Source of the DNA: CBCOTE01 sp965112965
GTDB taxonomy: Bacteria; Desulfobacterota; Desulfovibrionia; Desulfovibrionales; Desulfovibrionaceae
NCBI GenBank assembly: GCA_965112965.1
Contig: CBCOTE010000022.1
Coordinates: 1-64,000, forward strand
DNA length: 64,000 bases
Reading direction: 5' to 3'
The notes under the pieces are model-generated. The model was not told the DNA's origin. It did no database searches and worked only from the letters and a program-made list of their open reading frames with translations. This document shows, in pieces, positions 62,573-64,000 of this stretch. Position 1 is the stretch's first letter, and every line of letters starts with the position of its first letter. Both the position numbers and the translations under genes were made by a program.

Positions 62573-62798
62573 GGTGCGTTCCTGGAGCAAGGTAAAAGAT
62601 CAAACTAGAACATACAAGAGTCAGGAATTAGCCGAACCAAAGCTTAATACGCAGTCTGGTTAGAATATCTTTGAAGCAAAACATCAACCTCGAATACGAC
62701 GTCGCATAGGCAATCGGCCGCAGTAAAATTGCGAACTCGGCGAACACCCTCACTATCGTCCACTAGGCATACTACTTCTAACGGAATAATATTGATAA

Positions 62799-63050
62799 CG
62801 TCCGATGCAGCACATCAGGCAGCTCCGTTCGGACGTCAGGACCAGACCGATCGAAACAGCGCAACCTACGAGCAGCTGCAGCCAGCCAGCTCCCGACGAT
62901 AGCCAAAACCTCGGCCCGAATCAGACAGTCTCGAACTAAACGACCAACTAGCTTACGACAGCAGGCGAACAGTGTAAGCCAGAAACTGTGAAAGCTGGGT
63001 CGTTATCCAAAGCTGCGATGAGATCAACTTTTAAATCATCCAGGGTCTAC
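62799..63050 (-). pseudogene. Remnant of an unidentified gene
   Basis: Leftward reading gives TLDDLKVDLIAALDNDPAFT, then after one frame change near 62955 RKLVGRLVRDCLIRAEVLAI and WLAAAARRLRCFDRSGPD. The composition is fully gene-like. There is no start, and stops flank both parts. I do not recognise the family. Confidence 0.45.
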
Positions 63051-63268
63051 TCGACGTACAGTGCAGAATGACTAGGTCCGAATCAAACAACACCAAAACA
63101 CATATGCCGAGAGCTAGTATTTCAGGCTTAAACAAGGGTCAGATCTAAGAACTTGATCATATCCCCGAGGTCAACCGCCGCACCTTGTCTCAATTATGGC
63201 GCCATATAACCAAAATTTCAACCATATAAACTATAGGCTTATAATATGAAGTAGATAACATCTAAAGC

Positions 63269-63963
63269 CTACAATACCAGCCCCATATCAAAACATATAT
63301 CAATGATGCCGCCGATTATAGCCTTGTAATCCGGATTAGCTACGGACAAATATATAGTCCCGGCGTGTGATATCAGGCCAACAACCAAGGGACCAGTTGG
63401 CTCAAAATTCTCCAGATGGTGGAAGAAGTGTACCTCCCACGCCAGCACTACAGTAAGGCTGAACAAACAATTCACAGCCACTGCCGCCAACTGCAAAAAA
63501 ATCAGCTCAATCGCACGTTACCCAAAGCGGTCTGAAAAATCCTTAGTCTTAAGATCTATAAAACTCGCCTGTCTGAGCAGAGTGAAATCCATAAGATTGT
63601 TTTTTGGCGCAATCTGCCAGGCCCACAGTCTTGCCCAAGGAGAGTATGGCCAGGTCCACGTCCAATAGCCTGCTGTAATCACCTAAGCGTAGCATATCGA
63701 AGTAAACGCTGCGCAACTTTTTTTATAGACCGCACCACGGCTAAGCAAACCACATGCCAAGTTCAAAGCCGTATTCAAGTATTTCTAGACCAGTAAAAAT
63801 GACTCAGCCCCATACAGCCCGCCAAAATATTCAGAAGTAGATATAACACCAGGCAGCCGTAAGGGTCACCTAGCCGGTCTAGCACTAGCTCATTAATAAA
63901 GAAGTGCACAAATCTGGGCTCCAAAATACGGTGTCTACTCAAGGTCCAGACTGTGGCATTCAT
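63269..63963 (-). pseudogene. Remnant of a probable AsmA-family gene
   Basis: Three frames join to one protein on the - strand: RILEPRFVHFFINELVLDRL near 63890, then VDLAILSLGKTVGL and NNLMDFTLLRQASF near 63560-63670, then FFHHLENFEPTGPLVVGLIS and SVANPDY near 63330-63430. The last part matches the AsmA pattern ENFxLTGxLxVxGLLSxPxxxGxLSVANFxP. Frames change at an A/T run near 63600 and again near 63515. AsmA proteins act in outer-membrane lipid handling. The family call rests on pattern memory only. Confidence 0.45.
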
Positions 63964-64000
63964 GAACTATGGTCTCCGCTCACGACAAAATGTGAATAAA

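Larger units (their letters stand above)
62573..64000. other. Eroded region with two decayed - strand genes
   Basis: No intact gene, but much of the - strand still reads as protein in pieces; the two best remnants are listed separately. Frames break at A runs (T runs on the - strand) in several places. Confidence 0.55.

Overview
The window looks like part of the chromosome of a deltaproteobacterium of the Desulfovibrio group whose genome is eroding. Pointers to that group are a periplasmic [NiFeSe] hydrogenase with a selenocysteine codon (hysB-hysA plus its maturation protease), DsrC with both redox cysteines, a YcaO-TPR protein next to dsrC, and a tmRNA encoding the tag ANNDYDYALAA. The genes I accept add up to about 33 kb of 64 kb, near 52 percent. 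The rest is long A/T-rich spacer in which several disrupted genes and two decayed tRNAs can still be read. This resembles a host-restricted symbiont in an early or middle stage of reduction; the lifestyle is inference.

Layout. 1.4-4.4 kb: an ATP-grasp / HAD phosphatase / sugar aminotransferase trio, probably for a surface glycan. 8.1-9.8 kb: threonine synthase and tRNA-Glu(CTC). 11.0-17.8 kb: a ureide-type nitrogen cluster made of a leftward operon (ygeY-like M20 hydrolase, carbamate kinase, ygeW-like carbamoyltransferase) facing a rightward pair of fold-type II PLP enzymes. 20.9-23.3 kb: a small exported protein and tmRNA. 24.6-27.9 kb: the NiFeSe hydrogenase locus. 30.3-38.9 kb: a small conserved protein, glucose-6-phosphate isomerase, a three-gene GT39-type membrane operon and an exported PEGA/TPR protein. 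40.1-44.8 kb: a four-gene Mla-type lipid transport operon and a MoaE-like protein. 47.2-51.2 kb: dsrC, ycaO-TPR, tRNA-Gly(GCC), tRNA-Cys(GCA), a decayed tRNA-Gly and a DksA-type zinc-finger regulator. 52.3-56.1 kb: the phoH-pgpH-ybeY operon. 57.9-62.6 kb: a Cys/Met-metabolism PLP enzyme and a MATE exporter.

Together the intact genes suggest an H2-using, sulfite-reducing energy metabolism, retained amino-acid synthesis, envelope upkeep, and a route that may release ammonia and carbamoyl phosphate (hence ATP) from ureido compounds. Regulatory and envelope genes are among those lost: a response-regulator receiver domain and a likely AsmA-family gene survive only as frameshifted remains. The spacers are strongly strand-asymmetric on the + strand (A over T, C over G), and runs of six or more A far outnumber runs of T. 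No insertion sequence, CRISPR array, prophage or rRNA gene was seen.
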